Origin: Adenophora triphylla var. japonica
Lineage: Eukaryota > Streptophyta > Magnoliopsida > Asterales > Campanulaceae
NCBI GenBank assembly: GCA_022495995.1
Contig: JAFEMH010000983.1
Coordinates: forward strand, 186,001 to 250,000
Direction of reading: 5' to 3'
DNA length: 64,000 nt
Shown here: positions 32,105 through 42,696 of the stretch, one piece after another
How the letters are laid out: every line of letters begins with the position of its first letter
Numbering within the stretch: the first letter of the stretch is position 1
Position numbers and translations under genes: made by a program
Notes under the pieces: generated by a model
What the model saw: only the letters and a program-made list of their open reading frames with translations
Told to the model about the DNA's origin: nothing
The model's database searches: none

Positions 32105-35100
32105 ATGGCTACCGTCGCTCCAGGTTCCGGCGATGTATCCCCAACGGTCAAGGAGACTGGCGGCAACGTTGACCTTCCACCAAACAAACTCGATGCTGGT
32201 GCTCTCTTTGTACTCAAATCTAGAGGTAAACCAAACATATTGACATACACACACAAGCACACTGCACACATAACTTGGTCATAGTAACCATATAAATATA
32301 AAGTCCTAGACAAACACACACACACACACAAACACATGAACACCTTACAACTATGAGTCACTCATAGTGACTATATATAAGGTTCATGGACATAATACTT
32401 GCTGCTCATTTTCATCTATAATATTACAGGATCATGGTTGCACTGTGGGTACCACCTGACTACAGCTATAGTAGCACCGGCGCTCCTCAGCCTTCCTTTT
32501 GCACTTGCTCTGATGGGTTGGATTGGAGGGGTTTTGGTACTCGTCCTGGCAGGGCTGGTGACCTTCTATTCCTACAACCTTTTGTCACTCGTCTTAGAGC
32601 ACCACGCCCACCTCGGAAAACGTCAACTTCGTTTCCGAGATATGGCCCACGATATTTTAGGTAACAATACAAATACAATGATGAAACAGTTATATACTCT
32701 TTCCGTCCCCCGGAAAGATAAGTCTCCTTTGACTTCTTATGGTTAGTACAAGTGAACTTTAACCAAACATTAATAATGTTAGTGTAATTATCCCAACAAA
32801 ATTCTAAACATTGTTATTGATAGGTCACTTAATGATTTATCAATTACAACTTTTAGAATTTCACTAGGATGATTAGATAGACATTAATATTTAGTCAAAG
32901 TTTACTTGTTTTGACCATCAAAAGTCAAATGAGACTATCTTTGTGGGACGGAAGAATATATAAACTGTCAAAAACCGTGCTGATCGGTACATATACAAGG
33001 TTAAGAATTTCACTATGTGTGGGGTTTTGGGAAAGGTTGGCCGACATGGGCTTGATGTAGAGAGCCTTCCCTTGCATTTAAGTGCAAGAGACTGCTTCTG
33101 CAGCTCAAACTAACTTTTCCCGAGGTGGATCATGAAGAATAAAACTAAATTACAGTTGAAAAAGAATTATTACCTGAGATGAAACATGAAGATTACCACT
33201 GATATGGAGTTCTGAATGATGTGCATTATGATACAGGACCAGGATGGGGAAGGTATTATGTTGGCCCGCTTCAACTCGGCTCATGCTATGGTGCTGTTGT
33301 TGCTTGTACACTTCTTGGAGGGCAGAGCCTCAAGGTCAGTTGTCTACAGCAAATTTCACCAAATCTGAACTCCACCTTTAAGCAACTTAGTGTGTGTTTC
33401 CCTGCATACCATAAAACAGACCTACTTCTAAAATTAAAAATTAAAATAAATAAATAATAATAATCTATAATTCCATTGAATTTTCTTGAAGAAGATATCT
33501 CACGATGTTTCCCCGTTACTCTGTAGTTTATTTACTTGCTGGCCAGACCAGAAGGAACCATGCAGCTATCAGAGTTCATAGCTATATTTGGGAGCTTCAC
33601 CCTAATAATGGCCCAAATTCCATCCTTCCACTCTCTCAGACACATCAACCTTGTCTCCGTCATCCTCTGTCTTGCTTACTGTGCTTGCGCAACTGCTGGT
33701 GCCCTCTACATCGGTAAGTTAGTTAACTCTATCTAATACGAAATTCAAGTACTACCTATGTCCCAAAATGAATGACCTTTTGAAATTTTTCCATTAAAAA
33801 ACTGTCCCTGAATAATTTTTTTTTTCAATTTTATTTCATAGTTCATTATATGTTTGCAAAACTAAAACTTTGAAAGTGAATAGCAAACAATATTTATGAT
33901 CTCTTTGCTATTAAAAATCAGTATTTTCAAAATGACCCTTAAATTCAAAATGGTCATTCATTTTTGGGACGGAGAGAGTACTTAACGGTGCTTATTCGAC
34001 ATTAAAACTCGTATACCTATTCATGTCCTTGCAGGAGATTCCAATAAAGGGCCTCCTAAGGAATACTCTGTATCAGAAGTTGGTATAAATCGTATTTTTG
34101 GTGCCTTCAATGCAATCTCAATTATATGCACCACATACGGAAATGGAATTATTCCTGAAATTCAGGTTCTTCAACCCCTTCTTTTCACTTAAAATTTGGG
34201 GTCGGTACGGATAACGCTAATGCTATGTGTGTATGTGCAGGCAACTATAGCAGCACCAGTGAAGGGGAAAATGTTCAAAGGGTTGCTAGTTTGCTACTCA
34301 GTTGTAATATCAACATATTTCAGTGTGGGAATATCTGGATACTGGGCATTCGGTAATCAGGCTCAGAGTTCAGTTCTTCAAAACTTCATGGTTAATGGCA
34401 AACCTCTCATGCCTAAATGGTTTCTACTCATGACCAACATCTTCACCGTTCTACAAGTTTCAGCTGTTAGTTTGGTAAGAACTTCCGTAACCTGGCCCTA
34501 ATTTTTTCAGCCTAATCTGGACACAGCTAAATCCATTCCTTCCGAAGTGGAGTTCGCCATTCGGGCGGCCCCACCCGGAAGGCTTCGGGATTTGACCGGG
34601 CCCATTGACCAATCCCATTTTTTTCCTTTTTTGGGATTTATTTTTCTTAATTTTCTGTACACCCCCCCCCCAGAATAGTGCTGCAAAAACACTATTGAAG
34701 GGCCATTTTTGTCATTCTGTAATAATAAGGCGGGTTTGGCGGGCCACAGTCTGGCCCTGGGCCCGAAGAAGAAAAATCTAGGCCCGTGGGCTTACGAGCC
34801 TCGGATTTCTTTGGACATCTCCGTTCCTAAGTTACCTGCTTTCAGTACTTATATGATTACTTGCAAGTAAATTTCACTAACTTTACTCTCTTATAACAGA
34901 CTTACCTGCAACCTTCAAATGTAGTTCTCGAGCGAAGATTTGCTGACCCAAAGGAAGGTCAATTCTCAATCCGAAACGCTCTACCACGACTAATATCAAG
35001 GTCCCTATCAGTGATCATTGCTACAACCTTTGCAGCAATGCTGCCTTTCTTTGGTGACATTATGGCACTCTTCGGGGCATTCGGTTGCATTCCTCTTGAC

Positions 35101-35280
35101 TTCATTCTACCAATGATTTTCTACAATTTGACATTTAAGCCCTCCAAAAAGAGCTTCATATTTTGGGTAAACACGTTTATCGGGGTTGTGTCTACAGGTC
35201 TGTCAATGATAGGGGCAGTAGCGTCAGTACGTCAGATAATTCTTGATGCAAAGACATACCGATTGTTTGCTAACTTGTAA
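32105..35280 (+). CDS. GAT1-like: GABA transporter 1-like amino acid permease (AAAP family), intact
   Basis: Seven exons join in frame: 32105-32225, 32430-32660, 33237-33334, 33527-33713, 34035-34165, 34241-34474 and 34900-35280. All introns are GT-AG, giving 460 codons, close to Arabidopsis GAT1. Plant GAT1 is a plasma-membrane H+/GABA symporter. Residues 1-40 are a hydrophilic N-terminus ending KLDAGALFVLKSRG. Then come SWLHCGYHLTTAIVAPALLS (first membrane helix), EHHAHLGKRQLRFRDMAHDI, WGRYYVGPLQLGSCYGAVVA, NAISIICTTYGNGIIPEIQ, ATIAAPVKGKMFKGLLVCYS, FSVGISGYWAFGNQAQSSVL, FAAMLPFFGDIMALFGAFG and the C-terminal RQIILDAKTYRLFANL, all typical of the family. About ten or eleven hydrophobic segments are readable. 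Introns 2 and 4 hold Stowaway MITEs and intron 6 a small hAT element. It is flanked by decayed paralogs on both sides. GABA as substrate is inferred from similarity. Confidence 0.93.
32697..32956. mobile_element. Stowaway-like MITE in GAT1 intron 2
   Basis: The ends CTCTTTCCGTCCCCCGG and TTGTGGGACGGAAGAA are TA-flanked. Internal inverted stretches include AAAATTCTAAACATTGTTAT and ACAACTTTTAGAATTT. Confidence 0.7.
33752..33978. mobile_element. Stowaway-like MITE in GAT1 intron 4
   Basis: The ends CTACCTATGTCCCAAAATGA and the inverse TCATTTTTGGGACGGAGAGAG are TA-flanked. GAATGACCTTTTGAA on the left pairs with TTCAAAATGGTCATTC on the right. Confidence 0.75.
34548..34823. mobile_element. Small hAT-like element in GAT1 intron 6
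   Basis: It is flanked by TTCCGAAG (34540-34547) and TTCCTAAG (34824-34831), an 8-bp duplication with one mismatch. The ends TGGAGTTCGCCATTCGGGC and, read inward from the right, CGGAGATGTCCAAAGAAA are related inverted repeats. GGCC-rich subterminal sequence is typical of hAT elements. Copies sit at the same place in the paralogs at 40528-40830 and, in part, 60600-60802, so insertion predates the duplications. Confidence 0.65.
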
Positions 35281-35401
35281 GACTAGCATAATATATGTAG
35301 GCCTAGCAAAATGAAGCCAAAGCTCAACTAAGGAAGTGTACAAGCAACTCAAGTCACAAGTATCATTAAGGATTTGATAGCAAACCAGCATTTGCATTAT
35401 A

Positions 35402-35647
35402 CTCCATATGTCCCAAAATGATCTTCCTAAGTTTTTTGTTATAAATACGAAGATACTTTGAACAATAATATTAGCTTAACTTAATTATTCTAATGAACAT
35501 CTTAAAATTGTTATTGATAATATTTATAATGGTGTATCAATAACAACTTTTAATTTTAGTACAATTAAATTAACCTGAATTTATTGCTCAAAGTACTTTC
35601 GTATTGACAACAAAAGAAGTAGGAAGATCATTTCGGGACAGAGGGAG
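35402..35647. mobile_element. Stowaway-like MITE 3' of GAT1
   Basis: The ends CTCCATATGTCCCAAAATGA and the inverse TCATTTCGGGACAGAGGGAG are TA-flanked. The paralogous 3' flank at about 41340 lacks it, giving the empty site. Confidence 0.8.
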
Positions 35648-36392
35648 TACAGTGTAAATTTCAACCTGTGTCTGGCACATCTTGAGATAAAATAGCTTCA
35701 CTCAAGAATAGAATACCAGGAACTTAAATCAGATTATATAAGCCCCTTGTCCATTAAACGGTTTCTTGTGAACTGAAGGGGACCTGGAAGAACATATTCT
35801 TGTCATTTTCATAACGTTCCTCTCTAGGAAGAAATTAGAATTTATCAGCTTTAAACTATTGTACATTGTAGCGTGTACAATATTTTAAAGCATTGTATTT
35901 TTAATGGATAACACGCATTGGGTAACTGAAACACCCATTTTGCCACCCCTGGAAGAAATCAACATCAAGAAAAGCGCCAACTTCGTTGAGTAAACTTTCA
36001 GGCCTCGTTTGAATAACTTTTTTGTGAAGAGAATGTTACTACCTAAAGAATCTTCAACTTTTTCAAGAGATGACATTCAATAAAAAGAACTTCTACAATA
36101 TATGAAAAAAAAAAAATCCAACAAGAGGCAGGAGTTCGAATCAACTTAAAGCAAAGCAAAGCAAAGCAAAACAAAACAAAATTTCAAGTTTATATTATGA
36201 AAACGACACTAACTGATTTCAGCTCGCTTCTTTCTTCCGCTAACCTTCGTCGATCATCTCATATGAAACTGAGAACGTTTATAGAAAACAATATTTTTAG
36301 CATGGTATCAAAAGAAGATGTTTCTTCTTAACGCAGAAAACATGAGCACAGAGCTTTCAGAGGCCCTCATATAAAATAGACCTTTTCTCTCG

Positions 36393-36500
36393 TTAGGATG
36401 TCAAGCATGAACCAGAGTCTGAATCTTCATTTGAATCTGCATAATTACCTGTATCTTCATGATCCGAATCCTTGACGGGAAGACTAACAAGAAGTACACC
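36393..36500 (-). pseudogene. AHL-like gene, last exon (unit A)
   Basis: After an AG acceptor the frame reads GVLLVSLPVKDSDHEDTG and ends DSDSGSCLTS plus stop (36 codons). It corresponds to the C-terminal exon of the AHL-like copies in units C and D but carries an extra repeat-like insertion. The DNA repeat TTTGAATCTGCATAATTACC occurs here and again at 36525-36575. The PPC-domain exons expected upstream are missing in this unit, so it is a remnant. Confidence 0.5.
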
Positions 36501-36579
36501 CTGGTAGAGACATCAACATACCATTTGAATCTGCATAATTACCTGTATCTTCATTTGAATCTGCATAAGTAATGTGCGA

Positions 36580-37070
36580 GCACCCTTCAGAATTTAAGGA
36601 AAAAAAAAAGTTGGATTTAGTTCGTTAAAGAAAAAAAGGATGGGGATTCAGTTAATGCTCATGCTTCCATAGTCTACAAGTTACGTGTGAATAAATACGT
36701 CAAAGGGAACAATTCACTGCACTTTAATCTTCTACCTATCTCCTCAATAAAATAACGTGTCCTCAAAGTTTTTCTATATGCCTGATCTCAAACAAAAATT
36801 TGCAACCTACTCTGTAATACTTTTGAATTTTGTGAAAAAGACTTGCAAATAAGTTATAAACATTGAACCCATATGACATTTAAAGTGGGAAAATTGTGAA
36901 GCTAAAAGTTTCACAAAAATACGTCAAAGGGAACAATTCACTGCACTTCAATCTTGTTCCTATCTCATTAATAAAATAATGTGCCCTCAAAAATTTTCTA
37001 ATCCAATATCAACCTGGTTCCAGGGACTAAGTTACCTGGTTTAAAATAGAATAGGCCCAAAAATATTCTA
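36580..37070. other. AHL-gene intron sequence, internally duplicated
   Basis: The AATACGTCAAAGGGAACAAT block with its downstream CTACCTATCTC / AATAAAATAA segment occurs twice (about 36698 and 36910). It is homologous to intron sequence at 43915 and 55770. The PPC exon between was deleted. Confidence 0.55.
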
Positions 37071-37902
37071 TATGAAAAGAGTATGATAAAATAACACGAT
37101 CTTTTTTCAGGCACGACCACCTCTTACATGCAAAGTCAACCAATGATTCAAAAGATGAAAATGTAGTAATTCTATAAACTGCACTGACTCCACCAAACTT
37201 AAACAAAGTCATCACAGCATCATCCATATTACTAATATAATTGAGAATGAATCTGCAAATAAAAACAAACAGCAAGGATCAGCAATCATTTAACTGAGGC
37301 ATACAACTGATTCCTTAAGTTCTAAATTGTTCAACAATAAAAATAAAATAAAATAATAAATCAAGTTTGAAACCACAAATCAAGATACTCAAAAATAAAA
37401 CAAACATATAACAGAGATAATCATCTGAATATCATGAACAAGCAGCATAATCACTTTGAAAACACAGATCAAAAACCAATGACAATAATTCAATTAAAAA
37501 TAAAAAACAACAACAATGGTGAAACGAAACTCACCTCAAAACATATGAATAATGAGTTTCAATCGATTAAAAATCAATGAATCTTGAAATCGAATTGATT
37601 CAATTTAAAGAATTGCTGAAATCGAAGTTGTGAAATCTGATTTTGAATCGGATTTACGTCGCAAGTCCAAATCGCTTTCGCCGCCTCTCCCGAAAAAACC
37701 TAGAAACAACGGTGAATAGTGAAGAAAAACGGAATATCGAGCTATTTATATGAGGGCATATTCGGTATTTCCTAATTGTTAAATTAAGCGAGGGATTATA
37801 TGGTAGAAGAAAATATTTTTTAAGATTAGGATGTAAATTAAGAAATAAGCTGGTTTAGGATGTAGATTAGATATTATTGAGGGATTACGGCATAATTTTC
37901 TC
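37070..37902 (-). mobile_element. MULE fragment with MuDR-like N-terminal exon
   Basis: On the minus strand the element begins GAGAAAATTATGCCGTAATC at 37902, a Mutator-like terminal sequence. A leader exon at about 37720-37538 ends in a GTGAGT donor. After an intron, an exon from about 37259 downward encodes MDDAVMTLFKFGGVSAVYRI, then SFESLVDFACKRW and KDRVILSYSF, resembling the N-terminal PB1-like part of MuDR-type transposases. Homology then stops at AHL-unit DNA near 37070, so the catalytic part and the other end are gone. The 9 bases after the end are TTTTGGAAA, and no second copy was found. Confidence 0.5.
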
Positions 37903-38459
37903 TTTTGGAAATGAAATTTTAAAGCCCAAGTCTCAACAATCATCCTAGAGGAACACAAATTGCTGTGACTAAGAACATATTTATTAAATTGAATGTTTTT
38001 TCTTCAGGACTGAAGGACTTCTGAGAGACCAAATTCTACATGAATTGGCTCAGAAGCTAGCAAGCTAATGACTACTTACTGAATTGAATAACTGATCAGA
38101 GTCCACAACATAATTTCACTTGGAGCATTTAAAGGGATTTTAGGAATTTAGAGCTCCAGATGTAAGTCCTGATCGATCAACAATTCTTTTATCCAGTATC
38201 AAGATCACATAGGATAGCGGATCATATATGGACTAAAAACTGATAAACACCAAAAAAACTCAAATTTACCTCAAGATAGTAAACAGAAAGCCCCAATTCA
38301 GTTAAGTTTCATAAATTCAGTATAAGCTTTCCTAATCATAGTCACACATCTTCTATCCTTGTACAATGTAGAAAAATACAATGCCAAAATGATAGCGACT
38401 CTCGTCCAAATCCCAGTTTTACGAAAGACGATTTTATGCTATGAAATCGAAGTAAAAGC

Positions 38460-39030
38460 ACATTTATAAACTAAATACTCAAAGGTGACACTTAGAGCCA
38501 AACACGGCCATTAAATCCCTATACCCATCAGTCACAGCAAAAAAGAGAAAAATAAATAAAATAAAGTCAGAAGCCATATCAAAACTGAAAATACATAAAC
38601 TCATAGAGATGGGATCTTAACTTAAAGGAAAAACTGAGATAAATCATAGAAGAACCAACAAGATCTAACTCTTAGAGCCAAAGACGTATGCCCAACATCG
38701 GCAACAGCAAAAAAGAGAAAAATAAATAATAAAAGCCAGAAGCCATATCAAAACTGAAAATACATAAATAGATAGAGATGGGAAGTTAACTTAAAGGAAC
38801 AACTGAGATAAATCATAGATAAAAATAGTTATGAAAGAACCAAAAAGATCTAACTCTTAGAGCCAAAGACGGCCATTAAATCCCTATACCCTACAACGGC
38901 CACAGCAACAAAGAGAAAAATAAATAAAATAAACATCAGAAGCCATATCAAAATTGAAAATCCATAAATACATACAGATGAAATCGTAACATAAAGGAAA
39001 AACTGAGATAAATCCTAGATAAAAAAAATA
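38460..39030. repeat. Tandem repeats of about 185 bp (unit A, three copies)
   Basis: Each copy carries CTTAGAGCCAAACACGGCCA or a variant, then AAAAAGAGAAAAATAAATAA, GAAGCCATATCAAAACTGAA and AACTGAGATAAATC. Related copies occur at 49520-49880, 50340-50530, 57480-57900 and 58790-58980. No coding sense was found. Confidence 0.75.
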
Positions 39031-39089
39031 TTTATCAAAGAACCAACAAAAAGAGAACAGCTAGGCAGAACATTGTTCTTAGCCATAAA

Positions 39090-39410
39090 TTTTGTACACA
39101 TACCCACATTCTGGACTACTTCTTCACTTACAACAGATGCTGATCTATTCCCCATTGCAACCATAGTGTCACTGTGTAGGAGAAATGAAAAGTTGGAAAT
39201 GTGTGAAAAGGGGAAGAAAAAGAGGAATGAAAGTAGAAAGGCTCACAAACAGTGCAAATTGAGGTACTGCCAGAGAGAGTGCTTCTGCCTACAAATACCA
39301 ATGCGGGCCCAAAATAGTCGCTTGTTTTATAGGTAAAACAGTTATTGGGATACAGGGAATCCCGTGGATGTTCAAATACATTCTTGTCTGGTGGGACCAC
39401 CTGCAATATA
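39090..39410 (-). other. Conserved exon-like segments of unknown identity (unit A)
   Basis: On the minus strand, an AG acceptor is followed by VVPPDKNVFEHPRDSLYPNN (39405 downward). Further on, after another acceptor, is MVAMGNRSASVVSEEVV (39164 downward). The same segments recur at 50580-50845, 51665-51978 and 59040-59298 with differing stops. They may be 5' exons of the AHL-like gene, which lies downstream on the same strand, but I recognise no domain. Reading frames are not conserved between copies. Confidence 0.35.
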
Positions 39411-40142
39411 TTACACAAATATAGATTCAGTAAATTTGCCCAATATCAATGCACATCAGCCTGATGGGGTGTAACATAAGCGGCAATATAAGTACATTTA
39501 TGAATATCGGGTTAAAGCGTCGAAGATTAATATCATTCAAAGAAGCGACAAAGAGAACCAAATAGAAGGAAAGACATGCCATCTTACTAATCTAATAAGA
39601 ATACAGGACAATGTTGTAAAAGCCTTAAAAGCTGCATTTCTTTAGGAAACTAATAATGTCTGAAGAACAAAGACAAAGGACGAGAAAAAGGAATAAAGAT
39701 TTTTTTTAGACTTTATCTGCAGAATTCAATGCCGTGATATTTACTGTGAAACAAAGAATTTCCTTATTAGTTGAAACTATTAAATATCATGCACGCTTCA
39801 ATTGCTCATATTCACCCTGATCTCAAACATGGATAGGAACAAAGACAAGGAGGAGATAGACTCAAAGAAGGCCTCAAAAGTCATGCAATAATGAGTTGTC
39901 ACTCAGTTGGCACTTCAGATTACATGAATCCCCCTTCAGTAATGCTAGAAATCAGATAGCATAAGATTTCTTGTTGGAAGGACAAAATCTTTCTTTGGAA
40001 AGACTTGGATTTCATAAATTGTACATCAATTCATAGGGTTGATATTATCCCACATGGTTAAATGTGTAAAGAAAAATGGCAGTGACTTCAACAACAAAAA
40101 AAGTCATATTGATTATGTTTCTGGAGTTTTAAGGCCAATCAA

Positions 40143-41225
40143 GGGAAAATGTTCAGAGGGCTGCTAGTTTGCTACTCAATTGTAATCTCAACATGATTCA
40201 GTGTGGGAATATCTGGTTACTGGGCATTCGGCAATCAGGCTCAGAGTTCCGTTCTTCAAGATTTCATGGTTAACGGCAACCAACTCATGCAGTTTCTACT
40301 CATGACCAACATCTTCACTGCTCTACAAGTTTCAGCTTTTAGTTTGGTAAGAGCTTCCCTAACCTGGGCCAAATTTTACACTCCATCCCTAAATGAATGT
40401 CGGAAAAAAGTTTCAAATTTTCTCTTAATCAAGAGCAAAATTGTAAAAAAAAAATCGACATTCATTTAGGGGCAGAGGGATTAAGTCCTAATCTGGACAC
40501 AGAAAAATCCATTCCTTTCTAAGTGGAGCTGGCCAATCGGGCGGCCCGGGTTGGAAACGTGTTTGGCCAGGCCCTGCAGTTTTCAGGTTTTGACAGGACC
40601 CGTTGACCAAACCCCTTTTTAAAAAGAAATTTACCATTTGAAATGACAAAAACGCCCCTGTAATTGTGCTGCAAAAACGCTATTCCAGGGGCATTTTCGT
40701 CATTTTGTAATATAAAACAAAAAATATAAAATGACGAAGCCAGCAGTTGGCTGGCCACACGCCAGCCAGCGGAATAAGAAAAAACTAGGTCTGGCCCAAG
40801 GGCTTGCAGGCCTCAGGCCTCTTTGGACATCTCCATCACCAGCTTTCAGCACTTCTCTGACTACATGCTAGTAAATTTCAGTAACTCTACTAATTTCGAA
40901 CAGACTTACTTGCAACCTTCAAACATAGTTCTCGAGCGAAGATTTGCTGACCCAAAGGAAGGTCAACTCTCAATCAGCAACGTTATACCACGACTAATAT
41001 CAGTGATCATTGATACAACCTTTGCAGCAATGCTGCCTTTCTTTGGTGATATTATGGCACTGTATGGGGCATTCAGCTGGTGACTTCAGCTGGTTTTCTA
41101 TAATTTGACATTCCAAAAAGAGCTTCACATTTTGGGTATACACACTTATTGGGGTAGTGTCTACAGGTCTGTAAATAATTTGACATTCCAAAAAGAGCTT
41201 CATACCGATTGTTTGCTAACCTGTA
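40143..41225 (+). pseudogene. GAT1-like transporter pseudogene 2 (exons 6-7)
   Basis: Exon 6 sequence starts in mid-exon (GKMFRGLLVCYS) at 40143. A TGA at 40195-40197 replaces the Tyr/Phe position before FSVGISGYWAFGNQAQS. The donor at 40349 is kept. Intron 6 contains a small hairpin MITE (about 40381-40481, CATCCCTAAATGAATGTCG inverted) and the hAT-like element seen in the intact gene (about 40528-40830). Exon 7 (about 40905) reads TYLQPSNIVLERRFADPKEG to FGDIMALYGAF, then a TGA and a scrambled tail with AATTTGACATTCCAAAAAGA duplicated. Exons 1-5 are absent. Confidence 0.9.
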
Positions 41226-41672
41226 AGCCACGCATAAAATCTGCAGTCCTAGCAGATTGAAGCCATAGCTCAACTAAGTGTTACAGGCAACTCAAATCCC
41301 ATTATTAATAAGGATTTGTTAGCAACACCAATATTTACATTATACGGTGCATATTTCTATAAATATCCTACTTATCTGCCACATCTTGAGAGAAAATAGC
41401 TTCACTCAAGAAAAGAAAAAAAACTTAAATCAGACTATATCACTAAAGCCCCCTTTGTCCATTAAACAATTTCTTGGGAACTGAAGGGAAACTGGAAGAA
41501 CATAATCTCGTCATTTCCGTAACTTTCCTCTCTAAAAATAAATCATCATCGAGAAAAGGGTTAACTTTGTTTCTGTTCATTGTACTTTGAGTCGACTTTC
41601 ACTTTTTCCATTTCACTAATTTTTTCCACAAAAGCATTATACTTATTTTTTCTCCCATGTACCAAAATGTTA

Positions 41673-41972
41673 TGAATTTACTTGGAGTGGATGAAAGTAT
41701 GGTGTTGAAGAGGCCGGATTGGAGGGCAAAAATCCATGTGGGGGGTTGATTTTTTTTATTTTTTATTTTTTTATTTTTTTATTTTTTTATTTTTATTTTT
41801 ATTTTTTTTATTTTTTTATTTATTTTATTTATTTTTTATTTATTTTTATTTTTTTTTAATTTAATTTAATTTAATTTTTTTTATTTATTTTTTTCACGAT
41901 AACATATGAGGATTCATGTTAGCCGACCCCAAATTATTTGGGACTAAGGCTTTGTTGTTGTTGTTGTTGTTG
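41673..41972 (+). mobile_element. RTE-type LINE 3' end
   Basis: It ends GGGACTAAGGCTTTGTTG and further TTG units, the tail of plant RTE-clade non-LTR elements. It is flanked by the 16-bp duplication ATGTACCAAAATGTTA (41657-41672 and 41973-41988). The paralogous unit at about 53797 has the unoccupied site. The middle is a low-complexity T/A-rich run (41750-41895). It has no reverse transcriptase. Confidence 0.8.
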
Positions 41973-42696
41973 ATGTACCAAAATGTTAACATCGTTATTT
42001 TTTTTGAGTGGTGGGGCGGACCTGGCATGTCACATAAGCATTCTAAGCTGATATGAAGTGCCAAATCAGCATGATTGATGACATGGCAAGTCGGATTAAA
42101 CTTCAAAGTGGCTTACCACATCATCAATCATACTGATGTCGCATGCCTCATCAGCACCACAGTTGAATGTTGAAAAAAAATGTGTTAACTTTTGGTACAG
42201 GATAGAGGAAGAAAATAAACTTCAATGGCTTTATGGGGAAAAAATAGTGCAACGGTTTAAGTGAAAGTCGATTCAAAGTATAATGGATGAAAACAGAGAA
42301 GCCTCAAGAAAACAGTAGACTTTTAGGATGCATATCCTCGTTTGAACAACTTTTTCAGGAAGAATGAAACTACCTAAAGAAGCTTTAAATTTTTCAAGAG
42401 ATGAGATTTACCAAAAAGCACTTCTACAACAAGTAATAAAAACTAACAAAAGGCAGGTGTTCGAATCAACTTAAAGAAAAACCAACTTAAATTTCAAGTT
42501 CATATTGTGTCCCCAACTGATTTCAGCCCATTTCTTCATTCTTCAGCTAACCTTCTTCGATCCTCTGATATGAAACTGAAAATGTATAAAGAAAACAATG
42601 CTATTAGCATGGTATCAAAAGAAGATTTTGCTTAACGCATAAAACATGAGCACATAGCTTGCAGAGGCCCTCATATAAAAGAGACCTTTGTTTCTC

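Noticed and set aside
32101..32361. Minus-strand frames over GAT1 exon 1
   Set aside because: They are shadows of the leader's CA-rich sequence and exon 1. The plus-strand gene explains the region.
34195..34240. Alternative start of GAT1 exon 6 in the upstream open frame
   Set aside because: The AG acceptor at 34239-34240 gives the correct phase and family alignment. The upstream codons are intron.
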